Below are positions 45,361 to 53,333 of a stretch of DNA of 64,000 nt, in pieces (the stretch's first letter is position 1; every line of letters begins with the position of its first letter). Location: NCBI RefSeq assembly GCF_900105535.1, contig NZ_LT629779.1, forward strand, positions 868,001 to 932,000, read 5' to 3'. The notes under the pieces were generated by a model that did not search any database, was not told where the DNA came from, and saw only the letters and a list, made by a program, of their open reading frames with translations. Source of the stretch: Pseudarthrobacter equi. GTDB taxonomy: Bacteria; Actinomycetota; Actinomycetes; Actinomycetales; Micrococcaceae. Position numbers and translations under genes: made by a program.

Positions 45361-46058
45361 CTGCTGAATCATCCCTCCGCGACATCGACCTGGCGCACCT
45401 GGCCATGGCACCGGCCCTCCCTGCGGTGCTGCCCGGTGCCGCATACGTGGATTCCGCCAGCGCCGACGCCGTCAGGCTGCACCTGGATAACGTGGTTCCC
45501 GCCCTGGAATCCCTGCGCAACCAGTCCGGCCGGCTCGCCGCCTGGGGTGTGGAGCTTGCCCAGCGGATGCTCCGCGGGCAGCGGCTGCTGGCAGCCGGAA
45601 ACGGCGGGTCCGCCGCCGAAGCCCAGCACCTCACGGCCGAGCTGGTGGGACGGTTCGACGGCGAGCGGGTCCCGTTCTCCGCCATCTCCCTGCACGCGGA
45701 AACATCCGCCATGACGGCCATCGCCAACGACTACGGGTACGACGACGTCTTCGCCCGCCAGGTGCGCGCCCACGGCCGCTCCGGCGACGTGCTGGTCCTG
45801 CTGTCCACCAGCGGCAAAAGCCCCAACCTGCTGCGCGCAGCGGAGACCGCATCCCGCCTGAACATCACCACCTGGGCGCTGACCGGTGCAGGGCCGAACC
45901 CTTTGGCCAGCGTCTGCGATGAAGCCGTGATGATCGATGCCCTCAACGCGAACGCCCAGGAGGGCCACCTGATCGCCCTGCATGCCGTGTGCCGGGCCTT
46001 CGACCTCGAGGTGGCCCGCCACAGCCCCGCCATCCTGCAGCAGGGAGGCCTGCCATGA
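45357..46058 (+). CDS. gmhA: Sedoheptulose 7-phosphate isomerase (GmhA-like)
   Basis: Converts sedoheptulose 7-phosphate to D-glycero-D-manno-heptose 7-phosphate, the first committed step to activated heptose. The SIS-domain protein carries the GmhA signature LLAAGNGGSAAEAQHLTAEL (Gly81 onward), VLVLLSTSGKSPNLLRAAET, and the C-terminal catalytic His region AQEGHLIALHAVC. At 233 residues it is about 40 longer than typical, all at the N-terminus. GTG at 45357 with AAGGAG upstream overlaps the GT4 stop as GTGA; ATGA overlap with the HldE-like gene. Confidence 0.92.
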   Translation: MTAESSLRDIDLAHLAMAPALPAVLPGAAYVDSASADAVRLHLDNVVPALESLRNQSGRLAAWGVELAQRMLRGQRLLAAGNGGSAAEAQHLTAELVGRFDGERVPFSAISLHAETSAMTAIANDYGYDDVFARQVRAHGRSGDVLVLLSTSGKSPNLLRAAETASRLNITTWALTGAGPNPLASVCDEAVMIDALNANAQEGHLIALHAVCRAFDLEVARHSPAILQQGGLP

Positions 46059-47515
46059 GGATCGTGGTGGTGGGCGACGTGATGCTGGACGTGGACCTCT
46101 CCGGCGAGGCGACCCGGTTGAGCCCGGATGCACCCGTCCCGGTGGTGGACGTCTCCGGGATCCGCAGCCGCGCCGGCGGCGCCGGCCTGGTGGCACGGAT
46201 GCTGGCCGGGGAAGGCTGGCCCGTCACCCTGGTGACGGTGTTCGGCGATGACGACGCCGGGCGGCAACTTCGCGGCGAACTCGCCGGCGTGCGGCTGGTG
46301 TCCGGCCCCAGCGGCCACCCCACACCGGTGAAAACCCGGGTCCGGGCCGGCTCCCATGCAGTGGTCCGGTTCGACCAGGGGTGCGGCAAGCCACCGGTAC
46401 CGGAGATGTCCCCCGCCATGCTTCGTGCCGTGGAGGAAGCCGGTGCCATCATCGTGGCCGACTACGGGAGGGGAGTGGCGGCCAGCCCGGAGCTGCGCCG
46501 CCTGCTTGCCAGGCGCACGGCCGAAGTGCCCGTCATCTGGGACCCGCATCCGTCCGGGCCGGAACCGGTGCCGGGAGTTGCCGTGGTAACGCCCAACCTG
46601 GCGGAGGCCACCAAAGCCGCCGCCACTTACGCAAGCCCCGCTTCAGGTGACGGCGCGCCCGGTGACCCGGCCGCCGGCGTCGGACGCATCCTGCTGGAAC
46701 GCTGGCAGGGCAACGCGGTCCTGGTGACCAAGGGTTCGGACGGGGCCGTGCTGCTGCAGCGGGACAGCGTGTCCCCCCTGGATGTTCCGGCGCCGCGGGT
46801 GGAAGCCGGGGATCCCTGCGGGGCCGGCGACCGCCTGGTTGCAGGCCTGGCAGTCCACCTCTTGGCCGGCAGCGCCCTGCCCGAGGCGGCGGGGCTGGCA
46901 GTCAACGATGCCGCCGACTTCCTGGGCGCCGGTGGCGTCGCTGCCTTGCCTGACCGGAGCTCGGACCACGGCGTGGTCCGGGACGACGGCGGGGACGCAT
47001 CGGGACCAACCGGTGCGTCGGTGGAACGGCCGGCGGACGGACCCACACGGCTCCGGCGCGCCACCGAACCGCTGCTGCTGGCCCGCGCGGTCCGCGGCAA
47101 CGGCGGAACGGTGGTGGCCACCGGCGGCTGCTTCGACCTGCTGCACGCCGGCCACGTGCGCTCGCTGGCCGCCGCCCGCGAACTCGGCGACTGCCTCATT
47201 GTCTGCCTCAACTCGGACAGCTCGGTCCGGCGGCTCAAGGGCGCGGAACGCCCCATCATCGGCCAGCAGGACCGGGCTGAACTCCTGCTGGCCATGGAGT
47301 GCGTGGACGCCGTGATGGTGTTCGACGAAGATACTCCGGAAGTTGCCCTGGACCGGCTTCGCCCTGACATCTGGGTCAAGGGCGGCGACTACAAAGGTTC
47401 CCGGTTGCCCGAAGCGGAGCTCGTGGAGAGCTGGGGCGGCAGGTGCGTCACTGTTCCCTACCACCCGGCACGGTCCACCACCGGCTTGGCCGATGCGCTC
47501 GCCAAGGTGAGCTGA
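46055..47515 (+). CDS. hldE: HldE-like heptose kinase / nucleotidyltransferase, first copy
   Basis: Bifunctional protein of 486 residues: heptose 7-phosphate kinase (about 1-310) and heptose 1-phosphate nucleotidyltransferase (about 350-486). The kinase has VVVGDVMLDVDLSGEATRLS and GDPCGAGDRLVAGLA with the catalytic GAGD. Its sugar-site segment is SRAGGAGLVARML, lacking the Asn of the usual GGAAN motif. The transferase has GGCFDLLHAGHVRSLAAARE (HxGH at about 361-364) and VKGGDYKGSRL. An acidic Gly/Asp-rich linker joins them. ATG 46055 overlaps gmhA. The degenerate sugar site hints at altered kinase specificity. Confidence 0.9.
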   Translation: MRIVVVGDVMLDVDLSGEATRLSPDAPVPVVDVSGIRSRAGGAGLVARMLAGEGWPVTLVTVFGDDDAGRQLRGELAGVRLVSGPSGHPTPVKTRVRAGSHAVVRFDQGCGKPPVPEMSPAMLRAVEEAGAIIVADYGRGVAASPELRRLLARRTAEVPVIWDPHPSGPEPVPGVAVVTPNLAEATKAAATYASPASGDGAPGDPAAGVGRILLERWQGNAVLVTKGSDGAVLLQRDSVSPLDVPAPRVEAGDPCGAGDRLVAGLAVHLLAGSALPEAAGLAVNDAADFLGAGGVAALPDRSSDHGVVRDDGGDASGPTGASVERPADGPTRLRRATEPLLLARAVRGNGGTVVATGGCFDLLHAGHVRSLAAARELGDCLIVCLNSDSSVRRLKGAERPIIGQQDRAELLLAMECVDAVMVFDEDTPEVALDRLRPDIWVKGGDYKGSRLPEAELVESWGGRCVTVPYHPARSTTGLADALAKVS

Positions 47516-47599
47516 CTTTCCCTATCCACCCAAATGCCGCACCACACAGATCAATCGCACAACACCCCGACGATTTGATTCCCCATTGAAAGGAACACC

Positions 47600-48301
47600 A
47601 TGACTGCAGATGCCAACAACCCCGGACGCGTACTGGTTACCGGAGGCGCCTCCGGACTGGGTGCCGCCGTCGTCGACGCCGTCCTGAAGGCAGGCGGAAC
47701 GCCCGTGGTCCTGGACCGCGATATCAGCAGCGTGTCCGGCGTCAAGGCGTTCGAAGTGGACGTTGCGGACCGGCTGGCCGTGGAAGCGGCCGTGCGTGAA
47801 GCGGCCGAAACGGTGGGCGGCCTGGACGGCGTGGTGACCGCCGCCGGCATCGACCGCTGCGGCAAGCTCGCCGACGTGGACGCCACGGAGTGGGAGAAGG
47901 TCATCGGGGTGAACCTGATGGGCACCGTCTCCGTGGTGCGCGCCGCGCTGCCCTACCTGAAGGCCAACCACGGCCGCGTCATCACTGTCGCCTCCACGCT
48001 GGGCAAACGCGCCGTGGCCGATGCCACCGCCTACTGCGCCTCCAAATTCGGTGTGGTGGGTTTCAGCCACGCCCTCGCGGCGGAAACCGGAGGCGAGATC
48101 GGTGTCACCACCATCATCCCCGGCGGCATGAAGACCCGGTTCTTCGATGACCGCACGGAACAGTACAAGCCGCAGGACGATTCACGCCTGAACGATCCCG
48201 CCAACACCGCCCAGGCCATCCTGTTCGCGTTGAACCAGCCCCGTGGCTGCGAAGTCCGCGAAATGCTGATCTGCCACGAGGAAGAAGGGTCCTGGCCCTA
48301 A
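47600..48301 (+). CDS. Classical SDR oxidoreductase in the heptose cluster
   Basis: NAD(P)-dependent dehydrogenase of 233 residues: VLVTGGASGLGAAVVDAVLK (cofactor), DGVVTAAGIDRCG, GRVITVASTLGKR (Ser), and AYCASKFGVVGFSH (Tyr and Lys). The C-terminus is FabG-like. AAAGGA lies 6 bases before the ATG, 84 bp after the first hldE. It is not an extended SDR, so it cannot be a normal HldD 6-epimerase. Together with the aldehyde dehydrogenase that follows it may oxidise an alcohol to an acid on a sugar or metabolite. Unknown substrate. Confidence 0.85.
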   Translation: MTADANNPGRVLVTGGASGLGAAVVDAVLKAGGTPVVLDRDISSVSGVKAFEVDVADRLAVEAAVREAAETVGGLDGVVTAAGIDRCGKLADVDATEWEKVIGVNLMGTVSVVRAALPYLKANHGRVITVASTLGKRAVADATAYCASKFGVVGFSHALAAETGGEIGVTTIIPGGMKTRFFDDRTEQYKPQDDSRLNDPANTAQAILFALNQPRGCEVREMLICHEEEGSWP

Positions 48302-48342
48302 ACCGGCCACAGGCCACGTCCGCACACGACGGGAGGAACCCC

Positions 48343-49770
48343 ATGCCCACCACAGCGATCGACACACCAGCAGGCCGGGACACGGCCGAATCCGGCGGCA
48401 TCACCATCACTGACCCGCGCACCGGCGAGGTCCTTTGGACAGTCCACGAAGCAGGCCCTGAAGCGGTGAACCATGCCGTGGAGGTGGCCCGCAGGGCTGC
48501 CCCGGAATGGGCTGCCACCGCGCCCGCGGACCGCGGGGCGGCCCTCAAGGCTGCGGCCCGGGCACTGGACTCCGCCGCGCAGGAGCTGGCCGGGCTCAAC
48601 GCCAGCGAAACCGGGCGGCCGGTGGAGGAAGCGCTGGCCGGCATCGGAGCGGCCGTTTCCACCCTTGAGCAGTACGCCGAGCTTGCCCCGGTACATCGGG
48701 GCCACAGCCTCCGGGGCAACCGGCTCGCCGCCGACTACACCGTGGCCGAGCCGCGCGGGGTCGCGGTCCTCCTGACTCCGTGGAACGACCCCGTGGCAGT
48801 GGCCTGCGGCCTGATCGGTGCCGCCCTGGCCACGGGCAACGCCGTCATCCACAAGCCGAGCGAACGCTGCCCGAGGCTGGGCGAGGCGCTCGGAGAGGTC
48901 CTGGCGCCGGCCTTCCCGCCCGGAGTGCTCCTCACCGTTTCCGGCGGTGCCGGGGTTGGCGCCCTGCTGTCCCAGGCCGAGGTGGACGTACTGGCGCACG
49001 TGGGTTCAAGCGCATCAGGTGCCAGGATTGCCCGTGCGGGCGCCCTGACCGGCGCACACGTGCTGCGCGAAAACGGCGGCAACGATCCGCTCCTGGTGGA
49101 CCGCGACGTCGACCCCACCTGGGCGGCGGAGCAGGCCGCCATCGGCGCCTTCAGCAACAGCGGCCAGATCTGCACGGCAGTGGAACGGATCTACGTGCAC
49201 CGGGACATCACGGAACCATTCACCGCGGCGCTCAAGGCGGAGGCCGCGCGCCGCAACGGCAGCGGATCCGTGGCCCCGCTGGTGGACGGGCGGATGCGCG
49301 ACGAGGTCCACGCGCAGGTCACCGAAGCCCTCGGGGCCGGCGCCATTGCCGTGGAGGGCGGTGACCTGCCGGACGGGCCGGGATCCTTCTACCCGGCCAC
49401 CGTGCTGGTTGGCTGCACCGCACAGATGCAGGTGATGACTGAGGAAACCTTCGGCCCGGTTGCCCCGGTGCAGGTGGTGGACTCGTTCCACGACGGCCTG
49501 CGGCTCGCGTGCAGCGGCAAGTACGGCCTCGCGGCCACCGTCCTGAGCAGCAACATCGCCCACATCCAGCAGGCCGTGGCGGCGCTGCCGGTGGGCACGG
49601 TCAAGGTCAACGCTGTATTCGGCGGAGCCCCGGGCGGCGCAGCGCAGCCCCGCGGCGACAGCGGAGCCGGGTTCGGCTACGGGCCCGAACTGCTGGACGA
49701 ATTCAGCCAGGTCAAGGTGGTCCACATCTCCGCGCCGCCCGCGCCCGCTGCCGAACAGGCCCGGCCATGA
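48343..49770 (+). CDS. Aldehyde dehydrogenase
   Basis: NAD(P)-dependent aldehyde oxidation, 475 residues. The catalytic Glu243 (LRENGGNDPLLV) and Cys277 (SNSGQICTAVERIYV) are 34 residues apart, as in active family members. VLLTPWNDPVAVACGLIGAAL and IHKPSERCP form the cofactor site; EETFGPVAPVQ is the C-terminal signature. The usual ELGGK motif is altered to ENGGN. GGGAGGAA precedes the ATG, and ATGA overlap ties it to the second hldE. The aldehyde is unknown. Confidence 0.9.
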   Translation: MPTTAIDTPAGRDTAESGGITITDPRTGEVLWTVHEAGPEAVNHAVEVARRAAPEWAATAPADRGAALKAAARALDSAAQELAGLNASETGRPVEEALAGIGAAVSTLEQYAELAPVHRGHSLRGNRLAADYTVAEPRGVAVLLTPWNDPVAVACGLIGAALATGNAVIHKPSERCPRLGEALGEVLAPAFPPGVLLTVSGGAGVGALLSQAEVDVLAHVGSSASGARIARAGALTGAHVLRENGGNDPLLVDRDVDPTWAAEQAAIGAFSNSGQICTAVERIYVHRDITEPFTAALKAEAARRNGSGSVAPLVDGRMRDEVHAQVTEALGAGAIAVEGGDLPDGPGSFYPATVLVGCTAQMQVMTEETFGPVAPVQVVDSFHDGLRLACSGKYGLAATVLSSNIAHIQQAVAALPVGTVKVNAVFGGAPGGAAQPRGDSGAGFGYGPELLDEFSQVKVVHISAPPAPAAEQARP

Positions 49771-51326
49771 GCCTGCACCCGGACACTGCCGACCTTTCCA
49801 CCCAGCGGGCGCTCGCCGAATGGCTGCCCGGACGCTTGGCGGCAGAACAGCCGAGCGTGCTGGTGATCGGTGACCTCATGCTGGACGGCTGGTGGAGCGG
49901 CACCATCGAGCGGCTCTGCAGGGAAGCTCCGGCGCCGGTGGTGGACATCGCCGTCCGGGACTCTTTTCCGGGCGGTGCGGCAAACACCGCCATGAACCTG
50001 GCCGCCCTGGGCGCCCGGGTCTCCGTTGCCGGCATCATCGGCACGGACGACGCCGGTGCGGACCTGCGCCGCCAGCTCGAGACGGCGGGCATCGACGTCC
50101 GGCACCTGCACTCGCACCCGGACATGGTGACCACCACCAAGATCCGGATCAGCAGCGGCGGCCAGGTGATGCTCCGCATCGACGACGCCGCCCGGACCGT
50201 GCCCGCCGAAGCGCTCGCCGAGCTGGCCTCCTCGGTGCGCGCCGCCGTCGAACGCCAGGATGCCGTGCTGGTGTGCGACTACGGCAACGGCGTGCTCGCG
50301 GACCCCGTGCAGGAAAGCCTGGTGGCAGCCCTGGCCAATGCCGGGACTGCCGGGAATGCCGGTAAACGCCGCCCGCTGGTGGTGGTCGATTCCCATGACC
50401 CGCGGCCCTGGGCGCCGCTGCGGCCGGACCTGGTCACGCCCAACGCGCAGGAGGCCGCACGGCTCCTCGATGTCCGGCTCCCCGCCGGGCCGGACCGGGC
50501 GGACACTGTCACGGGGCAGGCACCGGCGCTGCTGGCAGCCACCGGCGCCGCAGCGGTGGTGGTCACCCTGGACCGGGACGGCACCGTGCTCATCAGGCCC
50601 GACGGCGCCACCCACCGCACATGGGCACGCCCGGCTGCCGAGAAGCAGGCCTCCGGGGCGGGCGATACGTTCGTGGCGGCGCTGACCCTGGCGCGCTCTG
50701 CCGGGTTGCCGCTGACGGCCAGCCTGGACCTCGCCCAGTCGGCCGCCGACGTGGTGGTGCACCAGCCCGGGACCTCGGTATGCAGCACCAGCCAGCTCAG
50801 CCGGTACCTGGCAGCCTTCGCGGACACCGCCCTGGGAGCTGACGAGCTGCAACAGCAACTGGACCTGCACCGGTCCGAGGGGCAGCGCATCGTGCTGACC
50901 AACGGCTGCTTCGACGTCCTGCACAGCGGCCACACCCGCTACCTGAACCAGGCCAAACAGCTGGGCGATGTCCTGGTGGTGGCGCTGAACAGCGATGACT
51001 CCGTCAGCCGCCTCAAAGGGCCGGGGCGGCCCATCAACGCCGTCGCGGACCGCGCGGCTGTGGTGGCGGCCCTGAGCTGCGTGGACTACGTGACTGTTTT
51101 TGACACCCCCACCGCCGAACCGCTGATCCGGCAGCTCCGCCCCGACGTCTATGCCAAGGGCGGTGACTACACGCCGGAAATGCTGGCGGAGACGCCGGCA
51201 GTTGAGGAGTCAGGCGGCCGGGTGGCCATCCTGGACTACGTGGCCGAGCGTTCCACCACCGCCGTGGTCAACCGCATCCGCGGCGGCCAGGGAGCTGCAA
51301 CGGCACTCCAGGGCTCGGGGGAGTAG
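49767..51326 (+). CDS. hldE: HldE-like heptose kinase / nucleotidyltransferase, second copy
   Basis: 519 residues with the same two-domain layout as the 46055 gene. The kinase has VLVIGDLMLDGWWSGTIERL, the canonical sugar site FPGGAANTAMNLAALGARVS, and ASGAGDTFVAALTLA. The transferase domain has TNGCFDVLHSGHTRYLNQAK (HxGH at about 383-386) and YAKGGDYTPEML. Here all PfkB motifs are intact, closer to Gram-negative HldE than the first copy. ATG 49767 overlaps the aldehyde dehydrogenase stop. Having two HldE-like proteins suggests different anomers, nucleotides or sugars, or division of labour. Confidence 0.91.
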   Translation: MSLHPDTADLSTQRALAEWLPGRLAAEQPSVLVIGDLMLDGWWSGTIERLCREAPAPVVDIAVRDSFPGGAANTAMNLAALGARVSVAGIIGTDDAGADLRRQLETAGIDVRHLHSHPDMVTTTKIRISSGGQVMLRIDDAARTVPAEALAELASSVRAAVERQDAVLVCDYGNGVLADPVQESLVAALANAGTAGNAGKRRPLVVVDSHDPRPWAPLRPDLVTPNAQEAARLLDVRLPAGPDRADTVTGQAPALLAATGAAAVVVTLDRDGTVLIRPDGATHRTWARPAAEKQASGAGDTFVAALTLARSAGLPLTASLDLAQSAADVVVHQPGTSVCSTSQLSRYLAAFADTALGADELQQQLDLHRSEGQRIVLTNGCFDVLHSGHTRYLNQAKQLGDVLVVALNSDDSVSRLKGPGRPINAVADRAAVVAALSCVDYVTVFDTPTAEPLIRQLRPDVYAKGGDYTPEMLAETPAVEESGGRVAILDYVAERSTTAVVNRIRGGQGAATALQGSGE

Positions 51327-51343
51327 CCCCGCCGCAGTTCCAC

Positions 51344-51349
51344 TAGGGT
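51344..51349 (+). promoter_or_regulatory. Leaderless -10 box, TAGGGT
   Basis: TAGGGT ends 7 bases before an ATG at 51357 that opens a 7-codon ORF. No Shine-Dalgarno sequence lies between. Confidence 0.5.
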
Positions 51350-51356
51350 TGGATCC

Positions 51357-51380
51357 ATGACTGAGGCGGGGCACGGGTAA
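51357..51380 (+). CDS. Leaderless 7-codon upstream ORF
   Basis: ATG at 51357 encodes MTEAGHG and stops with TAA whose last A is the first base of the next gene's ATG (TAATG). It could load ribosomes on a leaderless mRNA and hand them to the main gene, which lacks a ribosome-binding site of its own. Inference from sequence alone. Confidence 0.5.
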   Translation: MTEAGHG

Positions 51381-52309
51381 TGGCGAAACGCGGAAAGTCG
51401 GGTGGCCGCGGGCGTGCTGCGGCCGGCGTCGTGGAAAGCCCGGGTCCCGGGTCCAAAGGTCCGGTGGAAGGCGTCTACTACGTTGATACCGGTGACTGCG
51501 AGCTGATCGCGGACCAGGACAACTCCACCGGCTGGCTCCTGAAAATCAACGGTGTCATGAGCTCGCACATCGACCTCGCGGACCCGCTGTTCCTCGACTT
51601 TGAATACATGCGGTGGATCGCCGCGCTCATCGAATCCCGCTGGCCGCCGTCGGACGCTTCGTCCACCCGGGGCGGGGCCGCCGATAACCCGGGGAAGCTG
51701 CGCGGCCTCCACCTCGGCGGCGGAGCCTGCTCCCTCGCCAGGTACTTCGCTGCTGCCTACCCCGACGCGCGGCAGGTGGTGGTGGAACTTGACGGCAAGC
51801 TCGCCGAGTACGTCCGCGGCTGGTTCGACCTGCCCAAGGCGCCGCTGCTCAGGATCCGGGTGGGGGAGGCCCGGGAGGTCACCGAAACCCTCACCGCGGA
51901 CACCCGCGACTTCATCATCCGGGACGTCTTCGCCGGCGCTTTAACGCCGCGGCCACTGACCACCGCCGAGTTCAACCAGCATGTCCGCCGGGTCCTTGCC
52001 CCGGGCGGCGTGTACGTGGTGAACTCCGGGGACGCCCCGGACCTGAAGAGTGCCCGCGAGGACGCCGCCACGATCGCCGCTTCCTTCGAACACACCCTGA
52101 TCATCGCCGATCCCGCCATGCTCAAGGGGCGGCGCTACGGAAACATGGTGATGGCCGGCAGCGACGTCCCCTTCGGTGACGATCCCAAACTGGCCCGCAG
52201 GCTGCTGGGCGGAGCGGTACCGGCGCACATCTGGGACGACGCCCAGGTCCGCGCCTTCGCGGCCGGCATCCCGGTGCGCCACGACGCCCCGGCACCTCCG
52301 GAGGATTAG
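51380..52309 (+). CDS. Spermidine-synthase-like SAM-binding protein
   Basis: 309 residues, related to polyamine aminopropyltransferases and fused spermidine-synthase-like proteins. A basic Gly/Arg N-terminus precedes the fold. RGLHLGGGACSLARYFAAAY is the nucleotide-binding loop, VVVELDGKLAEYVRGWFDLP the acidic strand, and DFIIRDVFAGALTPRPLTTAEF the catalytic-Asp region. The typical DD/DG polyamine motif is not evident, so it may be a methyltransferase or another transferase. Starts at the TAATG overlap with a 7-codon ORF. Its stop overlaps the convergent LysR gene's stop by 4 bp. Confidence 0.78.
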   Translation: MAKRGKSGGRGRAAAGVVESPGPGSKGPVEGVYYVDTGDCELIADQDNSTGWLLKINGVMSSHIDLADPLFLDFEYMRWIAALIESRWPPSDASSTRGGAADNPGKLRGLHLGGGACSLARYFAAAYPDARQVVVELDGKLAEYVRGWFDLPKAPLLRIRVGEAREVTETLTADTRDFIIRDVFAGALTPRPLTTAEFNQHVRRVLAPGGVYVVNSGDAPDLKSAREDAATIAASFEHTLIIADPAMLKGRRYGNMVMAGSDVPFGDDPKLARRLLGGAVPAHIWDDAQVRAFAAGIPVRHDAPAPPED

Positions 52310-53202
52310 CCCCGGCCCAGCAGCTTCTCCCGGTGCATCGTCACCTGTTCGCGCAGGGCCTGGACCACGGCGGCAACAGCCGGGCGGCGCATCGAATCGG
52401 GCCGCAGGACCATCCAGTAGGGGAGCAGTTCGGCGATCTGGTCCGGGAGCAGCCGGACCAGGTCATCGTGCAGGTCGCCCATGAAGCAGGGAAGGAAGCC
52501 GATGCCCGCGCCGGCACGGGTCGCTTCAACGTGGACGAAGACGTTGGTGGACGTGAGCCCGTCCCGCATGGCCGGAACCAGGCGCCGCGGGGCGTCCAGG
52601 AGGTCCACCTGCAGCATGGAATCCACGAAGTAGACCAGCGGATGCCCGTTGAGGTCAGCCACGGTGCCAGGTGTGCCGTGCTCCGCCAGGTATGCGCGCG
52701 AGGCATACATCCCCAGCACGTACTCGCCCAGCCGGACCGCCTCCGCGCGGTGCACCTGCGGCTCACCCACCACCACTTCGATATCCAGGCCGGAGCGCTG
52801 CTGCAGCGCGCGCCGGGTCATGGTGACGACCTCCACGCTCAGCCCCGGGTGGGCGCGCCGGAGCCGGGCCACCGCGGGTGCGGCAATGTAGGCGCTGAAA
52901 CCGTCCGTCGCGGTCATGCGTACGACGCCGGTAATGGGGTCGGGTGCGCGGCCGCCGGGTCCCAGCGTGGCCAGGACCTCCTCCACCTGCTCGGCCACGC
53001 GCACCGCCCGCTCGCCCAGTTCGGTCAGCTCCCAGCCGCCCGCCGCCCGCGCCAGGACGCGTCCGCCGAGCGACTTCTCCAGTGCGGCGATCCTGCGTGA
53101 AACGGTGGTGTGGTTCAAGCCCAAGGCCTGCGCCGCCGTCGTGAATTTCGCCGAACGTGACACCTCAAGGAGGACCAAAAGATCATCGGGGTTGGCATTC
53201 AT
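52306..53202 (-). CDS. LysR-family transcriptional regulator
   Basis: 298 residues. The winged HTH (NPDDLLVLLEVSRSAKFTTA, then ALGLNHTTVSRRIAALEKSL) is followed by the LysR substrate domain. It is divergent from a transporter and a 3-hydroxybutyrate-dehydrogenase-like gene and probably regulates them. ATG at 53202 is preferred; it has no ribosome-binding site but CACAAT lies 7 bases upstream, perhaps another leaderless promoter. An in-frame start at 53265 is disfavoured. Confidence 0.9.
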   Translation of the reverse strand: MNANPDDLLVLLEVSRSAKFTTAAQALGLNHTTVSRRIAALEKSLGGRVLARAAGGWELTELGERAVRVAEQVEEVLATLGPGGRAPDPITGVVRMTATDGFSAYIAAPAVARLRRAHPGLSVEVVTMTRRALQQRSGLDIEVVVGEPQVHRAEAVRLGEYVLGMYASRAYLAEHGTPGTVADLNGHPLVYFVDSMLQVDLLDAPRRLVPAMRDGLTSTNVFVHVEATRAGAGIGFLPCFMGDLHDDLVRLLPDQIAELLPYWMVLRPDSMRRPAVAAVVQALREQVTMHREKLLGRG

Positions 53203-53253
53203 ATCTGCAATTGTGCACACAGCGGGTGCCTCTTTGGTCATTGAAGGCGCAAG

Positions 53254-53266
53254 ATTGTGCAGCAAT
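53254..53266. promoter_or_regulatory. LysR-type binding box
   Basis: ATTGTGCAGCAAT is an ATTG-N5-CAAT inverted repeat that fits the T-N11-A rule of LysR boxes. A second ATTGTGCA at 53210-53217 lies 44 bp away in the same orientation, as expected for recognition and activation sites. Confidence 0.55.
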
Positions 53267-53282
53267 ACTCAGGGTAGTCACT

Positions 53283-53298
53283 TGTGCTGGAGATCACA
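53283..53298 (+). promoter_or_regulatory. CRP/GlxR-like site before the transporter gene
   Basis: TGTGC-TGGAGA-TCACA differs from TGTGA-N6-TCACA at one base and lies about 35 bp before the transporter start. It suggests catabolite control of 3-hydroxybutyrate use. Confidence 0.55.
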
Positions 53299-53333
53299 GC
53301 ACGTGTCAACGTGGACACTAAAGGAGAAAACCA

